Shown here in pieces: positions 62,024-64,000 of a DNA stretch of 64,000 nucleotides. Position 1 is the first letter of the stretch, and each line of letters opens with the position of its first letter. The DNA is from Kingella pumchi. GTDB taxonomy: Bacteria > Pseudomonadota > Gammaproteobacteria > Burkholderiales > Neisseriaceae. Where the stretch lies: assembly GCF_022288825.1 (NCBI RefSeq), contig NZ_JAKOOW010000026.1, forward strand, positions 376-64,375, given 5' to 3'. The notes under the pieces were generated by a model that had not been told where the DNA came from, made no database searches, and saw only the letters and a program-made list of their open reading frames with translations. Both the position numbers and the translations under genes were made by a program.

Positions 62024-64000
62024 ATGCACGCCCAGCCCCTTGACCCGCGCAGCGTTCCGCTGCAGGGTACCAATCTGATTGAAGCCTCCGCCGGCACCGG
62101 CAAAACCTGGAATATTGCCATGCTGTTTGTGCGGCTGGTGCTGCTGGAGCGGCTGCCGGTTGATCAGATTTTGGTGGTCACCTTCACCAAAGCTGCCACC
62201 GCCGAACTCAAAGGCCGCCTGCGCGCGCGTTTGGACGAAGCGCTCTCGCTGTTGGACGCGCCATCGGCTGACGATAAAGACCCGCTGGCGCAGCTGGTGG
62301 CGCAGGCGCGGCAAAATGAAAGCGAAGAGCGCCTGCAGCTGCGCCTGAAAGCGGCCTTAAGCGATTTTGACAACGCCGCGATTTACACCATCCACGGCTT
62401 CTGCCAGCGCGTCTTGCAGGACTTTGCCTTTTACTGCGGCGCGCCCTTTGAGCTGGAATTGGACGAGAGCGGCGATGGCGGCGCGCAAACCGCCGCTGAA
62501 GACTTCTGGCGCCGCCGCGTGGCTGCCGACGGCGAAACCGCCGCGCTGGCCTATGCCGCCGGCCTGACGCCGCAGTCGGTTTGCGACGCGCTCAAGCCCT
62601 ATCTCGGCCGCCCCTATCTGGCGATCAGGCAGCCTGAAAGCAGCACCGCCGCGCGCGAAGATTACGCCCGGCGCTGGCAGGAAGTTGCCGCGCAGCTGCC
62701 GGCGCTGGACGAAACTTTTTTCAGGCTGCATCCGGCGCTAAACGGCAATGTTTACCGGCAGGCGACCTACCGCAGCAAATTCGACCGCCTGCTTGGCTGG
62801 GCGGCAGCGGACAGCCCACCCGCGCCATTGCTGCTGGCTAAAGCGCTGGCCAACAGCTCCGGCGGCAATCCCTTTAGCGCCGAAGCGCTGGAAAAAGGGC
62901 TGAAAAAGGGCGCCACCGCACCCGATGGTGCCATCGACGCGCTGGCGCCGCTGGCCGCGCTGCTTGATGCCGCCACGGCCGCCGCTGCGGAAACTACCGC
63001 CGCGCTGGTCGCTCTGCAGCTTGATCTGCTGCGAGAAGTGCGGCAGGCGCGCGAAGCGGCCAAGGCCGACGATCCCAAGCGCGGTTTCGATGATTTGCTG
63101 CTCGACGTTGCCCGCGCCCTGCAGCCTGAAAACCGCTACGCCGGCGAGTTGGCGCAGGCGATGGCGGCCAAATGGTGGGTGGCGCTGATCGACGAATTTC
63201 AAGACACCGACCCGCTGCAGTACGGCATTTTCGAGCGCGCGTTTGCCCAAACCGGCACGCCGCTGTTTCTGGTGGGCGATCCCAAGCAGGCGATTTACAG
63301 CTTTCGCGGCGCCGACATCTTTGCCTATCTGCAGGCCGCCGATGATGCCGGCGCCCGCTACACGCTCGGTACCAACCGCCGCAGCCACCGCCGCCTGATC
63401 GAAAGCATCGGCCGCCTGTTTGCCCGCGAAGAGCCTTTCAGGCTGCCGAAAATCGACTACCAGCCGGTTGATGCCGCGCGTGACGAAAACCGTCTCGAGC
63501 CTGCCGATGCGCCCGTGCGCCTGCGCTGGCTCAACGAAGGCGAAGGCGGGGAAAACGCCGATACGCTTGATGAGCGCGCCGCCGAATGGTGTGCCGCCGA
63601 AATCGCCGCGCGGCTGCAGCAGGCGCAGCAGGGCAGCCTGAAAATCGGCGGCCGCCCGCTGGAAGCCGGCCAGATTGCCGTGCTGGTGCGCGCCCGCCGC
63701 CACGGCGAAATGGTGCAGCGCGCCCTTAAGCGCGCGGGTGTGCAGAGCGTGCTCGCCAGCCGGGCCGATATTTTCGACGGCGAAGAAGCCGAAGCGCTGT
63801 ATGCGCTCTTGGGCTTTTTCCTGCAGAGCGGCCAAAGCAGCCGGCTGCATTTCGTGCTTTCAGGCTGCCTGTTTGATTATGGCGAAAGCGATATCCGCCG
63901 CCTGCAGGAAGACGAACAGGCGCTGCTGCAGTGGATACAGTCCGCCGGCACCACGCTTGATGAGTGGCAGCGCCACGGCGCCTATGCCGCGCTGCGCGGT
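62024..64000 (+). CDS. recB: RecB exonuclease/helicase subunit, 5' part
   Basis: The first 659 codons of RecB; the gene runs off the window. The translation has Walker A EASAGTGKTWNIA (20-32), VVTFTKAATAELKGRL, the AIYTIHGFCQRVLQDF block, Walker B LIDEFQDTDPLQY and the following GDPKQAIYSFRGADIFAYL. These are UvrD-like helicase motifs of RecBCD, which resects double-strand breaks. DUS occur inside the gene (near 62628, encoding RQPES). There is no frameshift in the visible part. Confidence 0.95.
   Translation, partial: MHAQPLDPRSVPLQGTNLIEASAGTGKTWNIAMLFVRLVLLERLPVDQILVVTFTKAATAELKGRLRARLDEALSLLDAPSADDKDPLAQLVAQARQNESEERLQLRLKAALSDFDNAAIYTIHGFCQRVLQDFAFYCGAPFELELDESGDGGAQTAAEDFWRRRVAADGETAALAYAAGLTPQSVCDALKPYLGRPYLAIRQPESSTAAREDYARRWQEVAAQLPALDETFFRLHPALNGNVYRQATYRSKFDRLLGWAAADSPPAPLLLAKALANSSGGNPFSAEALEKGLKKGATAPDGAIDALAPLAALLDAATAAAAETTAALVALQLDLLREVRQAREAAKADDPKRGFDDLLLDVARALQPENRYAGELAQAMAAKWWVALIDEFQDTDPLQYGIFERAFAQTGTPLFLVGDPKQAIYSFRGADIFAYLQAADDAGARYTLGTNRRSHRRLIESIGRLFAREEPFRLPKIDYQPVDAARDENRLEPADAPVRLRWLNEGEGGENADTLDERAAEWCAAEIAARLQQAQQGSLKIGGRPLEAGQIAVLVRARRHGEMVQRALKRAGVQSVLASRADIFDGEEAEALYALLGFFLQSGQSSRLHFVLSGCLFDYGESDIRRLQEDEQALLQWIQSAGTTLDEWQRHGAYAALRG

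Overview
The window is chromosomal DNA of a nitrate-respiring member of the Neisseriaceae, GC-rich and densely coded. The family assignment rests on the very abundant 12-mer AGGCAGCCTGAA, a DNA uptake sequence (DUS) of the 'kingDUS' dialect, which occurs singly between genes and as inverted pairs at most operon ends. It also rests on gene order, for example LysM protein / def-fmt-rsmB-DUF4390-ntrY-ntrX. I cannot name the species. No rRNA, tRNA, CRISPR array, phage or complete insertion sequence was seen.

Layout. 1-8.6 kb: ntrYX two-component system with DUF4390, rsmB, fmt and def on the minus strand, divergent from a LysM protein. 8.9-11.7 kb: two tandem nitrate/nitrite transporters. 12.2-18.4 kb: molybdenum cofactor genes (moeA, moaA, moaB/mog, mobA) and a di-Mop molybdate-binding protein, interleaved with a YgeA-like racemase and a DUF2314-ankyrin protein. 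18.5-25.9 kb: metal or chelate uptake genes (binding protein, ATPase and permease of a FecCD-type importer, and a FepA-type TonB receptor) around a flavodoxin-fold oxidoreductase. 26-28.4 kb: hemE, a methyltransferase and a lone gatC. 28.5-34.2 kb: the mreBCD-mrdAB cell-shape operon. 34.2-37.7 kb: isochorismatase-family hydrolase, ribE, a fused double glycosyltransferase, a small unknown ORF and a VanZ-like protein. 37.7-41.2 kb: hemN and fnr, divergent over a shared FNR-type site, then a zinc alcohol dehydrogenase. 41.3-44.2 kb: DUF2167, MoxR and DUF58. 44.7-53.9 kb: carbonic anhydrase, lolA, a YcxB-like protein, kdsA, DUF2726, ruvX, algH, an HTH-UbiX fusion, dusC, a TIGR01777 epimerase and purM. 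54-57.9 kb: tonB-exbB-exbD and ubiB. 58.1-64 kb: a three-gene glycan cluster, rpiA and the 5' part of recB.

The most distinctive region is about 10.2-23.1 kb. There the other neisserial DUS dialect (GGCCGTCTGAA) appears roughly 17-20 times, against one copy that I found elsewhere. dRS3 repeats, a NIME-like block, a 162-bp TA-flanked MITE-like element and three copies of a ~135-140 bp palindromic repeat also lie only there. The nitrate and molybdenum functions may therefore sit on an island exchanged with a Neisseria that uses the other dialect.

The functions fit an oxygen-limited lifestyle: nitrate uptake, molybdenum cofactor for nitrate reductase, anaerobic haem synthesis (hemN) under FNR, NtrYX respiratory control, and TonB-dependent iron acquisition. 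Unusual proteins include an NtrX without working AAA+ motifs, an HTH-UbiX fusion and a double-GT fusion. In at least seven genes the stop codon lies inside a DUS.
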